This document shows, in pieces, positions 8,978 to 17,530 of a stretch of DNA of 64,000 bases (within the stretch, counting starts at the first letter, position 1; each line of letters opens with the position of its first letter). Source of the stretch: a bacterium. GTDB taxonomy: Bacteria; Bacillota; Bacilli; Lactobacillales; Streptococcaceae. The notes under the pieces are model-generated. The model did no database searches. It saw only the letters and a program-made list of their open reading frames with translations, and was not told where the DNA came from. The translations under genes were made by a program, and so were the position numbers. The DNA is taken from contig CAJNDL010000004.1 of the NCBI GenBank assembly GCA_905221505.1, positions 6,658 to 70,657 on the forward strand, read 5' to 3'.

Positions 8978-11086
8978 ATGAAAAAAATCAGTCATCTTTG
9001 TATGCTCCTGCTCTTGCTGTGTACTACGTTTTTTGTCCTGAATGTAAATGTTACACGAGAAATAGTGCGGATTCAGGAGATGGGCAAGACAGCTTATTCA
9101 TTTGACTTGTACTTGAAAGATGTCACTAAACCGACAGAAACGATTCTCCAGTTTTTTGAAGAGGTTGCAAGTCAAGACAAGGTCTCTATTATCAAAGTAG
9201 ATAATGGCGATGAGGCCGTCAAGGCTGGTGTTTTTGATAAGGAAACCTTCCCCTATCAGGAGTTCGGTCTGACTTCTCTTGATTTTTCAAAGAATGAGAA
9301 GGGAGTCTACAGCAACCAGGACCTTCCCAATAATCTAGGAACCATTCCCACCTTTTTAAAGGTGAAACACATTCGACTCCAGACCTTCCAATCTTATATT
9401 GAGGATAAATCCCATACTGTAAATGGGCGCTACATGATTACCTCTAGTAAAGAGATAGATCGCGATACCATTCTACAAAAGTGGAGTGATTTTTTCCAGA
9501 TAGATAAGACGATTTTATTAGAACCCACTTACCGAAGTCAGGTTGGAGTGCTAAATCAAGATTTGTTACTATCTATCATTATCTTTATCTTGGCAATCTT
9601 GCTTGTGATTTTAATGACAGTTTATCAGCCGATGATGGAGATGAAACGAGTGGGGGTTCAAAAGTTACTTGGTTTTCAAAGCAGGGCGATTTTAGCTGGT
9701 TTTGTAAAGACTAATTTTTATCTTCTCTTGGGTGGAAGTCTTATCATTGACTTGGGACTATTTTTAGTGCTGGACTACAGACCAAAACTTTTGTTCCCAA
9801 GTTTACTCTTATCCCAAGTCCTGCTTTTACAGTTGTATTTGTTCATCAGTTGGCTGACCTACCTGATGATTCAAAAAATGACAGTCAGTTCCATGTTGAA
9901 AGGTTTTTCATCTGTTAAACTTGGTCTCATCTTCAATTATGTGATGAAAATAGGGACAACTATTTTACTGACGGCCTTATTGATTGGGGTGGGCAGAAGT
10001 TTAGAACAAGAAAACAAAGAACTTGCTTATCAGCAACAGTGGGTAAGCCAAGGAAATTACCTGACCTTGGAAAATTTCCGCCTCAGTGATAGTTTGTGGC
10101 AAGAAGAGCTAGCCGGTTCAGGGAAATCTACAGATTATTTCTACCAATTTTATCAAGACTTGCTAGCAAAAACACAAGTAAACTATGTGCGAGGTGCGAT
10201 TCTTCCTATCAAATCAGTCATCAAAGCAGAACAAGTGCAGCAGTTCCAACTGCCTGATGAGGTAGATGTTTACTATGCAAATCGTCAATTTTTAGAGAGT
10301 AAGGGATTCAAGTTACCAGATACCAGCACTAAAAAAGTTATTTTGATGCCAGCCAGTGATAAAGGACAAGAAGGCAAGAATCAGTTCTTGGGAAAATCCA
10401 TCGCCTATCTTTCTATGAGGTATGAAGAACAGCAAAAGCAAACAATAGAAGATATGGATGTAGAAATTGCCTACTATGAAGGAGATTGGTCTTTCTTCCC
10501 TTATAATAATGAGCGAAAGGAAAATCTCCACAATCCAATTATTAGTCTGGTAAATGATCAAGACATGATGTGGGAAGAAAAGACTCACTTGTCAACGACA
10601 GGTTTAAACAACCCGATGAAAGTTGAAAATACAGAACAAAATCAAAAAGTGATTACAGAGTTAGTCGATAACTTATCTGATGGTAGCTATTTAAAATTTT
10701 CATCGATTCAAGCAATTCAAGAGGGGATGGTTGATACCTATCGGGATTCTGTTCGTAATTTTAACGTTCTTTTTGCCTTATTTGCTCTTCTCAGTATGAT
10801 TGTCTCCTACTTTTTACTCGTTACTACTTTCTTGTTGAAGCGCAGGGATATCATTACCAAGAAGTTTATGGGGTGGAAACTGGTCGATCGCTACCGTCCT
10901 CTCCTCGTTCTGCTCTTGCTGGGCTATAGTCTCCCTCTTCTAGTATTGATTTTCTTTGCCCATGCGCTCTTGCCACTCCTGCTGTTTGCAGGCTTTACAT
11001 GTTTGGATATACTATTTGTGTTAGGCTTGGCTTCTAGGATGGAGAAAAGAAGTCTAGTAGAGTTATTGAAAGGGGGCATCTTATGA
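8978..11086 (+). CDS. bacteriocin-associated integral membrane protein (FtsX-type permease, DUF1430)
   Basis: The 702 aa product starts at ATG 8978, behind GGGAGG; a longer in-frame start at 8876 would run through the preceding hairpin and is rejected. A signal-anchor helix (about residues 7-25) precedes a large extracellular region. Three helices (about 190-330), a second long extracellular region and three C-terminal helices follow, which is the MacB/FtsX-like half-permease layout. It matches the family annotated as bacteriocin-associated integral membrane protein, found with lactococcin-972-type peptides. It overlaps the ATPase gene by 4 bp. No lactococcin-972 precursor is visible beside it. 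Confidence 0.85.
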   Translation: MKKISHLCMLLLLLCTTFFVLNVNVTREIVRIQEMGKTAYSFDLYLKDVTKPTETILQFFEEVASQDKVSIIKVDNGDEAVKAGVFDKETFPYQEFGLTSLDFSKNEKGVYSNQDLPNNLGTIPTFLKVKHIRLQTFQSYIEDKSHTVNGRYMITSSKEIDRDTILQKWSDFFQIDKTILLEPTYRSQVGVLNQDLLLSIIIFILAILLVILMTVYQPMMEMKRVGVQKLLGFQSRAILAGFVKTNFYLLLGGSLIIDLGLFLVLDYRPKLLFPSLLLSQVLLLQLYLFISWLTYLMIQKMTVSSMLKGFSSVKLGLIFNYVMKIGTTILLTALLIGVGRSLEQENKELAYQQQWVSQGNYLTLENFRLSDSLWQEELAGSGKSTDYFYQFYQDLLAKTQVNYVRGAILPIKSVIKAEQVQQFQLPDEVDVYYANRQFLESKGFKLPDTSTKKVILMPASDKGQEGKNQFLGKSIAYLSMRYEEQQKQTIEDMDVEIAYYEGDWSFFPYNNERKENLHNPIISLVNDQDMMWEEKTHLSTTGLNNPMKVENTEQNQKVITELVDNLSDGSYLKFSSIQAIQEGMVDTYRDSVRNFNVLFALFALLSMIVSYFLLVTTFLLKRRDIITKKFMGWKLVDRYRPLLVLLLLGYSLPLLVLIFFAHALLPLLLFAGFTCLDILFVLGLASRMEKRSLVELLKGGIL

Positions 11087-11724
11087 TTGAGTTGGAAAAT
11101 ATTACCAAAACCATTGGGGGAAAAGTGATTTTGGATCACTTGTCTCTCAGGATTGATCAGGGGGATTTGGTAGCCATTGTTGGCAAGAGTGGTAGTGGTA
11201 AGTCGACCTTGTTAAATTTATTAGGTTTGATAGATGGTGAATATAGTGGACGGTATGAGATTTTTGGTCAGACAAATCTAGCGGTCAATTCTGCTAAGTC
11301 GCAAACAATAATCCGTGAACATATCTCTTATCTATTTCAAAATTTTGCCCTGATTGATGATGAAACGGTCGAGTACAATCTTATGCTGGCACTGAAATAT
11401 GTGAAATTGTCCAAGAAAGACAAGCTCAAAAAGGTGGAAGAGATTTTAGAGAGAGTAGGTTTGTCAGCTGCTTTGCATCAAAAGGTTTCCGAGTTGTCTG
11501 GTGGCGAACAACAACGAATTGCAGTTGCTAGAGCCATCTTAAAACCCAGCCAGCTGATTTTAGCCGATGAACCGACAGGTTCGCTGGATCCTGAAAATAG
11601 AGATTTGGTCTTGAAGTTTCTCTTAGAGATGAATCGCGAGGGGAAAACAGTCATTATTGTGACCCACGATGCTTATGTAGCCCAACAATGTCATCGTATC
11701 ATTGAATTGGGCAAGGGAAAATGA
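11083..11724 (+). CDS. ABC transporter ATPase (lactococcin-972 export group)
   Basis: The 213 aa ATPase has Walker A GKSGSGKST at about 34-42, a Q-loop (YLFQNF), the signature LSGGEQQRIAVARA, Walker B LILADEPTGSLD and a switch His (VTHD). It belongs to the MacB/LolD-like class. Its 4-bp overlap with the FtsX-type gene shows translational coupling and a two-component transporter. Likely roles are bacteriocin export or peptide resistance. The operon ends before the terminator at 11790. Confidence 0.9.
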   Translation: MIELENITKTIGGKVILDHLSLRIDQGDLVAIVGKSGSGKSTLLNLLGLIDGEYSGRYEIFGQTNLAVNSAKSQTIIREHISYLFQNFALIDDETVEYNLMLALKYVKLSKKDKLKKVEEILERVGLSAALHQKVSELSGGEQQRIAVARAILKPSQLILADEPTGSLDPENRDLVLKFLLEMNREGKTVIIVTHDAYVAQQCHRIIELGKGK

Positions 11725-11789
11725 GTTCGTCCAGCTACTTTTGACTGACTGAATACTCATGTTTCCCAGAGAGAAATAGCATAAATACG

Positions 11790-11830
11790 CCTAGAAATGA
11801 CATTTTTATGTAGTATTTCTAGGTTTTTTT
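11790..11830 (+). terminator. intrinsic terminator after ABC ATPase
   Basis: The perfect 9-bp arms CCTAGAAAT (11790-11798) and ATTTCTAGG (11815-11823) are followed by seven T residues. Confidence 0.88.
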
Positions 11831-11861
11831 GTTTCAAATTGAAAATTTTTTCAATTTAGGC

Positions 11862-11896
11862 TTGACAAACGATGAGGATAGGAGTATTATTTATAC
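11862..11896 (+). promoter_or_regulatory. promoter with ARG-box-like palindrome
   Basis: TTGACA (11862-11867), a 17-bp spacer and TATTAT (11885-11890) form a good promoter. GTATTATTTATAC at 11884-11896 is an imperfect palindrome resembling ArgR/AhrC half-sites and covers the -10. Repression by arginine regulators would suit the downstream binding protein and argGH. An additional inverted repeat (AAATTGAAA/TTTCAATTT) lies just upstream at about 11836-11857. Confidence 0.6.
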
Positions 11897-11930
11897 AACC
11901 AAAAGGAATAAACATAAAGGAGGCTTTGTT

Positions 11931-12737
11931 ATGAATAAGATGAAGAAGGTGTTGATGACGATGTTTGGTTTAGTGATGCTCCCCCTACTATTTGCTTGTA
12001 GTAACAATCAATCGGCTGGAATTGAAGCCATAAAGTCCAAAGGAAAATTGGTTGTAGCCCTTAATCCAGATTTTGCTCCATTTGAATACCAAAAAGTGGT
12101 TGATGGGAAAAATCAGATTGTGGGTTCAGATATCGAATTAGCCAAGGCTATTGCAACAGAACTAGGTGTCGAATTGGAACTATCTCCTATGAGTTTTGAC
12201 AATGTATTGGCTAGTGTTCAATCAGGAAAAGCCGACCTTGCCATATCAGGTGTTTCTAAGACAGATGAACGGAGCAAGGTGTTTGACTTTTCCATTCCTT
12301 ACTATACTTCAAAAAATAAGCTCATTGTCAAAAAATCAGACTTGGCTACTTATCAGTCTGTAAACGACTTGGCGCAGAAAAAGGTTGGAGCGCAGAAAGG
12401 TTCGATTCAAGAGACGATGGCGAAAGATTTGCTACAAAATTCTTCCCTCGTATCTCTGCCTAAAAATGGGAATTTAATCACTGATTTAAAATCAGGACAA
12501 GTGGATGCCGTTATCTTTGAAGAACCAGTTGCAAAGGGATTTGTAGAAAATAATCCTGATTTAGCAATCGCAAAACTCAATTTTGAAAAAGAGCAAGATG
12601 ATTCCTACGCGGTCGCTATGAAAAAAGATAGCAAGGAATTGAAAGAAGCAGTCGATAAAACCATTCAAAAGTTGAAGGATTCTGGGGAATTAGACAAACT
12701 CATTGAGGATGCCTTTAAAGCATCCATTGAAAAATAG
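11931..12737 (+). CDS. amino-acid ABC transporter substrate-binding lipoprotein
   Basis: The 268 aa lipoprotein starts at ATG 11931 behind AAAGGAGG; longer upstream starts cross the promoter and are rejected. The lipobox LLFAC puts the lipidated Cys at about residue 23. The family 3 solute-binding fold follows ([16 protein letters not shown], then [16 protein letters not shown], then [13 protein letters not shown]). No permease or ATPase gene adjoins it, so it must share membrane partners encoded elsewhere. Position before argG-argH and the ARG-box-like site point to arginine or a related amino acid, but specificity is inferred. Confidence 0.88.
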   Translation: MNKMKKVLMTMFGLVMLPLLFACSNNQSAGIEAIKSKGKLVVALNPDFAPFEYQKVVDGKNQIVGSDIELAKAIATELGVELELSPMSFDNVLASVQSGKADLAISGVSKTDERSKVFDFSIPYYTSKNKLIVKKSDLATYQSVNDLAQKKVGAQKGSIQETMAKDLLQNSSLVSLPKNGNLITDLKSGQVDAVIFEEPVAKGFVENNPDLAIAKLNFEKEQDDSYAVAMKKDSKELKEAVDKTIQKLKDSGELDKLIEDAFKASIEK

Positions 12738-12753
12738 AAAGAAGGAAAAGAAC

Positions 12754-13950
12754 ATGAGTAAAGAAAAAGTAATTTTGGCCTATTCTGGCGGTTTGGACAC
12801 ATCAGTTGCGATTACTTGGCTAAAGAAAGACTATGATGTTGTTGCAGTTTGTATGGATGTGGGTGAAGGGAAAGACTTGGATTTCATCCATGATAAGGCT
12901 CTCAAGGTTGGAGCAGTCGAATCTTATGTCATTGATGTTAAGGACGAATTTGCTACAGATTATGTGCTAGTAGCTCTCCAGTCACACGCCTACTATGAAC
13001 AAAAGTACCCCTTGGTATCTGCCTTGAGTCGCCCGCTTATTTCTAAAAAATTGGTTGAAATCGCGCATCAGACAGGAGCGACTACAATTGCTCATGGTTG
13101 TACAGGTAAGGGGAATGACCAAGTACGTTTTGAAGTATCGATTGCAGCCTTGGATCCCAATTTAAAAGTGATTGCGCCAGTTCGTGAATGGAAATGGTCT
13201 CGGGAGGAAGAAATTCATTATGCCAAGGAAAATGGGGTACCTGTTCCTGCTGACCTTGACAATCCTTACTCTGTTGACCAAAATCTTTGGGGACGTGCCA
13301 ATGAGTGTGGTATTTTAGAAAATCCATGGAATCAGGCTCCAGAAGAAGCCTTTGGTATCACAACTTCTCCAGAGCAAGCTCCAGATATGCCAGAATACAT
13401 TGAGATTGAGTTTAGTGAAGGTGTTCCAGTTTCCCTTAATGGAGAAGGGCTAAAATTGGCAGATTTGATTCAAAAGCTTAATGAAATAGCTGGAAAACAT
13501 GGGGTTGGACGGATTGACCACGTGGAAAATCGCTTGGTGGGGATTAAATCAAGAGAAATCTATGAGTGTCCAGGGGCAGTGACCCTGCTGACAGCTCATA
13601 AGGAAATCGAGGATTTGACGCTTGTGAGAGAAGTGGCTCATTTTAAACCAATCATAGAAAATGAATTATCAAATCTCATTTATAATGCTTTGTGGTTTAG
13701 TCCGGCTACACAAGCCTTGATTGCTTATATTAAAGAGACTCAAAAAGTTGTTAATGGGACTGCAAAAGTTAAACTGTATAAGGGAAGCGCTCAGGTCGTG
13801 GCTCGGAAATCACCAAATTCTCTTTACGATGAAAATTTGGCGACTTATACTAGTGCAGATACCTTTGACCAAGATGCGGCTGTTGGCTTTATTAAGTTAT
13901 GGGGACTTCCAACCAAGGTTCATTCTGAGGTTCAAAAAAGCGCCAAATAG
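12754..13950 (+). CDS. argG: argininosuccinate synthase
   Basis: The 398 aa protein starts at ATG 12754 behind AAGAAGGAAAAG. The N-terminal PP-loop is [10 protein letters not shown]. Family motifs include [12 protein letters not shown] and [18 protein letters not shown]. It joins citrulline and aspartate, using ATP. With argH it turns citrulline into arginine. It lies 16 bp after the binding-protein gene and 28 bp before argH, so all three probably form one arginine-controlled transcript. The pair is present in some pneumococci (D39 type) and absent from others. Confidence 0.97.
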   Translation: MSKEKVILAYSGGLDTSVAITWLKKDYDVVAVCMDVGEGKDLDFIHDKALKVGAVESYVIDVKDEFATDYVLVALQSHAYYEQKYPLVSALSRPLISKKLVEIAHQTGATTIAHGCTGKGNDQVRFEVSIAALDPNLKVIAPVREWKWSREEEIHYAKENGVPVPADLDNPYSVDQNLWGRANECGILENPWNQAPEEAFGITTSPEQAPDMPEYIEIEFSEGVPVSLNGEGLKLADLIQKLNEIAGKHGVGRIDHVENRLVGIKSREIYECPGAVTLLTAHKEIEDLTLVREVAHFKPIIENELSNLIYNALWFSPATQALIAYIKETQKVVNGTAKVKLYKGSAQVVARKSPNSLYDENLATYTSADTFDQDAAVGFIKLWGLPTKVHSEVQKSAK

Positions 13951-13978
13951 GGCGATTGACTAGAGAGGTGGATGTGAT

Positions 13979-15370
13979 ATGGCTAAGAATACAAAATTAT
14001 GGGGTGGCCGCTTTGAAGGTACTGTCGAAGACTGGGTAGAGCGCTTTGGTGCGAGTATATCTTTTGACCAGAAATTAGCTAAATTTGATGTGATTGGTTC
14101 CTTAGCCCACGTTCAGATGTTGGGCCAGACGGGCATTTTGAGTTTGGAGGAGTCAGAAAAGATCCAAGCAGGCTTGAAAGAGCTCTTAGAAGAGCTAGAG
14201 GCAGGTCAACTTGATTTTGATATCGCAAACGAAGATATTCATATGAATATGGAAGTGTTGCTGACAAAAAAAATTGGTCCTCTTGCAGGGAAGTTACATA
14301 CAGCTCGTTCTCGAAATGACCAAGTTGCGACAGATATGCACTTGTATCTCAAGGAGCAACTAGGCCATGTCCTAGATAAACTGGATCATCTCAAGGGTGT
14401 TTTATTAGACTTGGCGGAAAATCATGTGGAGACGATCATGCCAGGCTATACCCATCTGCAACATGCCCAACCGATTAGTTTTGCCCATCACCTGATGGCT
14501 TACTACAACATGTTTCAAAGAGATAGTGAACGTTTTGAATTTAACCAGAAGCATACAGATCTATGCCCTCTAGGTGCAGCAGCTTTGGCAGGAACGACTT
14601 TCCCCATTGATCGCCAATTGTCTAGCGATTTGCTGGAGTTTAAGCAACCTTATACAAATTCTTTGGATGCTGTTAGTGACCGCGATTTTATCTTAGAATT
14701 TCTATCCAATGCCAGTATACTCATGATGCATATGAGCCGTTTTTGTGAAGAAATGATCAATTGGTGTAGTTTTGAGTACCAATTCATTACCTTGTCAGAT
14801 ACGTTTACAACAGGTTCCTCTATTATGCCCCAAAAGAAAAATCCAGATATGGCTGAGTTGATTCGAGGAAAGACTGGTAGAGTTTATGGGAATCTGTTTG
14901 GGCTATTGACAGTCATGAAGTCCTTGCCTTTAGCTTATAATAAGGATTTGCAAGAAGATAAGGAAGGAATGTTTGACACGGTCGAAACGATTTTAAATTC
15001 CCTTGATGTGTTAGCAGGTATGTTATCTAGCTTGCAGGTAAACAAGGAAAAAATGCAAGAGTCGACAGAGAAGGACTTTTCAAATGCGACTGAGTTGGCA
15101 GATTATTTGGCAGGGAAAGGCTTGCCATTTAGAGAAGCTCATGAGGTTGTAGGAAGATTAGTGCTAGACTCTATCAAGTCTGCTAAAAATATTCAAGATT
15201 GGACTTTGGAGGAATTACAAACCTATCATTCCCTCATTTCCGAGGATATCTATGTCTACTTGCAACCTAAAACTGCTGTGCAAAGAAGAAATTCCTTGGG
15301 AGGTACAGGATTTGACCAAGTGAAATACCAGATTGCAGTTGCTAAGAAAGAACTTAAAAGGAAAAATTGA
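13979..15370 (+). CDS. argH: argininosuccinate lyase
   Basis: The 463 aa protein has the fumarase-superfamily signature [12 protein letters not shown] near residues 281-292, and the upstream motifs [12 protein letters not shown] and [10 protein letters not shown] that carry the active-site residues. It splits argininosuccinate to arginine and fumarate as a cytosolic tetramer. It is the last gene of the arginine operon and is followed by a strong terminator. Confidence 0.97.
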   Translation: MAKNTKLWGGRFEGTVEDWVERFGASISFDQKLAKFDVIGSLAHVQMLGQTGILSLEESEKIQAGLKELLEELEAGQLDFDIANEDIHMNMEVLLTKKIGPLAGKLHTARSRNDQVATDMHLYLKEQLGHVLDKLDHLKGVLLDLAENHVETIMPGYTHLQHAQPISFAHHLMAYYNMFQRDSERFEFNQKHTDLCPLGAAALAGTTFPIDRQLSSDLLEFKQPYTNSLDAVSDRDFILEFLSNASILMMHMSRFCEEMINWCSFEYQFITLSDTFTTGSSIMPQKKNPDMAELIRGKTGRVYGNLFGLLTVMKSLPLAYNKDLQEDKEGMFDTVETILNSLDVLAGMLSSLQVNKEKMQESTEKDFSNATELADYLAGKGLPFREAHEVVGRLVLDSIKSAKNIQDWTLEELQTYHSLISEDIYVYLQPKTAVQRRNSLGGTGFDQVKYQIAVAKKELKRKN

Positions 15371-15384
15371 TTCGTTTGCAAAGT

Positions 15385-15424
15385 AAGAAAGAGAGGCTGA
15401 GATGATTTATCAGCCTCTTTCTTG
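15385..15424 (+). terminator. intrinsic terminator after argH
   Basis: AAGAAAGAGAGGCTGA pairs with TCAGCCTCTTTCTT across a 9-nt loop. A diverged copy of the same hairpin lies at about 20955-20990, before the mnmA region. Confidence 0.85.
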
Positions 15425-15572
15425 TCGTTGAAAAGAGTAAGATATATTGACTTTTGAAAAAAGATGTCATAATTGAGTTGGGATAAACGTAAAAGTCATA
15501 CTTTCTCGTTAAATCGTTCGGCGATTCATGGTGACATGGACACGTAGTAGTAAGCACACTATGTGGCTTGGC

Positions 15573-15611
15573 AGAGCTAAAAACTTCTGGCTTAACAACG
15601 GCTGGTATTAA
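15573..15611 (+). pseudogene. C-terminal remnant of a LysM protein gene
   Basis: In one frame the DNA reads R-A-K-N-F-W-L-N-N-G-W-Y-stop, matching the last 11 residues and stop of the LysM protein at 6138-6758. Similarity at the DNA level continues a few bases past the stop. Nothing LysM-like precedes it, so this is a scar of duplication or recombination. It has no promoter or start of its own. The rest of 15425-15572 holds nothing recognisable. Confidence 0.8.
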
Positions 15612-15663
15612 GAACTAATGAGCAGAATAATATGAAAAGGTCGAGGGAACCCCTCGACTTTTT

Positions 15664-16527
15664 TTATAATTTCTTTGGTTGGTAATAGGTCTCCACTTCT
15701 TTTTTGAGATGAGACAGCATGGAAGTTTCCTCGGTTAGCTCCAGAAGGGAGAAACCTTTTTGGATAAATTTAGCATCATCCCTACAAATTCCGATACGGA
15801 CATAGCAGACAGCAAGTCTATCGTAGCTTTTCTTGTTCTTAGCGTCCTCTAGTAAAGTATAGCAGATTTGTTGGCACATGTTTTTGTCTTGATTGTATAA
15901 GTAAATGGTGGAAAGGTTGAGTAGGATTGCTACTCGTAATTCATATAAATGTTGATAGTTTTTATAGACTTCCAAGCGTTGCAATATTTTTCCAGTGATG
16001 AGATGGAGGTATTCAATGGGAAAACTGAAAAGAATGGTATTGAGGATTTTCAGGTCACTCTCATACCATGTATCTTGTTTTTCAATTTTTTCCCAAAGTT
16101 TTGTGATAGTCTGTTTCACTTGGTCTGACAGTTGCTCTGTACCATGTTGACGGATATGAATGACAATTTCCAGCATATCCTTTATTTCTTCTATAGGCAG
16201 GTCGTAGTGGGTCTTGAGATAGTCTTGACATTTTTGAAATAGTTTTTCGAGTTCACTAGTCCCTAGGATTGAGCTCATATTGAGATAGGTTTGCATGATT
16301 TCTGTTCGTTGGCTCGGTTGATAGAGATGGCAGATATAGTCAAACTCTTCAAAACTCATATTGATTTGCCGGAGAAGAAACTCCATATTTTCATATTTGG
16401 GAGTTACCTTGCCACTTTCAATCTTTGATAGGCTAGTTCTTGAAAGGATATCTCCACAGACCTCTTCTTGGGTCAATCCTTTTGACTCACGTATTTCTTT
16501 ATATACTTTCCCGAAATCATAACGCAT
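15664..16527 (-). CDS. rtgR: Rgg/MutR-family regulator, RtgR-like
   Basis: The 287 aa protein has an N-terminal XRE helix-turn-helix (about residues 8-60, ESKGLTQEEVCGDILSRTSLSKIESG) and a long helical C-terminal repeat domain typical of Rgg pheromone receptors. It is transcribed away from a 28-aa peptide gene with a Trp-x-Trp motif and lies just after argH. In D39-type pneumococci I recall an Rgg gene, rtgR, in this position, paired with WxW peptide RtgS. The name is therefore likely but unproven. A GTTAAC-containing repeat lies at its own start and at the peptide promoter. Confidence 0.8.
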   Translation of the reverse strand: MRYDFGKVYKEIRESKGLTQEEVCGDILSRTSLSKIESGKVTPKYENMEFLLRQINMSFEEFDYICHLYQPSQRTEIMQTYLNMSSILGTSELEKLFQKCQDYLKTHYDLPIEEIKDMLEIVIHIRQHGTEQLSDQVKQTITKLWEKIEKQDTWYESDLKILNTILFSFPIEYLHLITGKILQRLEVYKNYQHLYELRVAILLNLSTIYLYNQDKNMCQQICYTLLEDAKNKKSYDRLAVCYVRIGICRDDAKFIQKGFSLLELTEETSMLSHLKKEVETYYQPKKL

Positions 16528-16542
16528 GATTTACTCCTTTTC

Positions 16543-16677
16543 GTGAAAAAAGTTAACAAATAATAAAATACTATTAAAAATATTGTATCATAATAACAGG
16601 AATAGTAAAAAAGAAAACTAAAATAATGTGTGAAAAAAGTTAACTAATTTTAAAATAGAGTAAAGAAGAGGTATACT
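16543..16677 (+). promoter_or_regulatory. shared Rgg operator repeats and rtgS-like promoter
   Basis: Two direct repeats begin GTGAAAAAAGTTAAC: 16543-16570 beside the regulator start, and 16630-16657 upstream of the peptide gene. Each carries the palindrome GTTAAC followed by an AT-rich tail. A -10 TATACT is at 16672-16677 and no good -35 is seen, as expected for an activator-dependent promoter. The second repeat covers the -35 area. A third copy is at 19855-19882. Confidence 0.7.
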
Positions 16678-16710
16678 ATAGATACAAAATACAGGGAGGA
16701 GGGAAAAAGT

Positions 16711-16797
16711 ATGAATAAAAAAGTTTTTCGCTTTTTAGTTATTCTTGCTTTCTTATTCAGCATTGCTACGGTTTTCCCATGGAAATGGCCGATATAA
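16711..16797 (+). CDS. rtgS: 28-aa pheromone precursor, RtgS-like (WxW motif)
   Basis: The frame opens at ATG 16711 behind a very strong ribosome site, AGGGAGGAGGG. The product has a basic start (MNKKVFR), a hydrophobic export stretch (about residues 8-20) and a C-terminal tail ATVFPWKWPI. Rgg-type pheromones exported by PptAB and re-imported by the oligopeptide permease look like this, and a Trp-x-Trp C-terminus is the hallmark of RtgS. Expression would be turned on by the divergently encoded regulator together with the mature C-terminal peptide. Confidence 0.78.
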   Translation: MNKKVFRFLVILAFLFSIATVFPWKWPI

Positions 16798-16833
16798 TGC
16801 GCTAGTTGTAAAAATGAAAGGAAGGTGAGTCCA

Positions 16834-16857
16834 ATGGATTATTTAGTGATTACATAA
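16834..16857 (+). pseudogene. seven-codon frame behind a strong RBS; likely gene stump
   Basis: GAAAGGAAGGTGAG at 16816-16829 is a strong ribosome site placed before ATG 16834, but the frame ends after seven codons (MDYLVIT). This looks like the head of a gene whose body was replaced by the AT-rich cassette that follows. A true leader peptide is the alternative. Confidence 0.4.
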
Positions 16858-17054
16858 GATTTTCTGTGAATGTTAATTTCGTTTTAAGGTAGTTATTCTA
16901 TAAATTTGAATTCATTATAATTTTGATTTTTAGTTTATCATATTTGGTTTCACAGAAAGTATATCATATCCCAAATTAAAGAAAACAACACAATACAACA
17001 TGTTTTTCATTTTGTATTGTGTCGTAAGTGGAGCGAAAGGATTGGATTGTAATA
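16858..17054 (+). other. intergenic leader of the DUF2712 cassette with two inverted repeats
   Basis: TTTCTGTGAA (16861-16870) is mirrored by TTCACAGAAA (16949-16958). A second hairpin pairs CACAATACAA (16989-16998) with TTGTATTGTG (17012-17021). The second could stall or end transcripts coming from the rtgS-like promoter. No clear independent promoter is seen for the cassette. Confidence 0.5.
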
Positions 17055-17457
17055 ATGAAAAAAACTAGATACTAAAACAAAGTTATTTGCAAGTATATGT
17101 GCTACGTTAATGATTGGTGCAATGGCTGTCTCTGCTAGAGAAATTTCGGACTACGATATGATTATGCCGAGATTCGGAGGTCGTACAGTGACTGACTCAT
17201 TATATAAAACAAATCAATCAAGAGGAGTAAATAATAATACATCAATCGGTGGTGGTTATACAATGCACTGTGCTATTTTTAGAGGTGACGCTCAAATGAC
17301 ACATACATATTCTGCAGGCAGTGGAGATAGGATTTATTTGAATTATAATAGTCCATCAGATGCAGAAGGATCTAATCTTAGATTGGGTGGATGGACAGGG
17401 TTCGCAACATATGTTAAAGTTCAAACCAGCGGTTCATGGAGTCCTGATGAGTATTAA
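17055..17457 (+). pseudogene. secreted DUF2712-like protein, frameshifted in leader
   Basis: ATG 17055, behind AAAGGA, runs into a stop after five codons because seven A residues follow it. With six A residues the frame would read MKKLDTKTKLFASICATLMI and continue into AVSA, a normal signal peptide, and on to a roughly 107-aa mature chain ending SWSPDEY. The intact part of the frame (17110-17457) has no credible start of its own. The mature chain is rich in Gly, Ser, Asn and Tyr, with a single Cys, and resembles DUF2712 proteins that accompany ABC-2 type transporters. It could be a bacteriocin-like product. Phase variation, true inactivation or a sequencing error could each explain the A7 tract. 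Confidence 0.7.
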
Positions 17458-17530
17458 GAGCTAGAATATAGGTTTGTATATTTGGGGGTGAGCATGTTCG
17501 CTCATCCCATTTGTTTTATAGGAGAGAAGT

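Noticed and set aside
17110-17457. Lactococcin-972 family identity for the secreted protein
   Set aside because: The sequence lacks the lactococcin-972 pattern and its ending SWSPDEY and gene context fit DUF2712 better.
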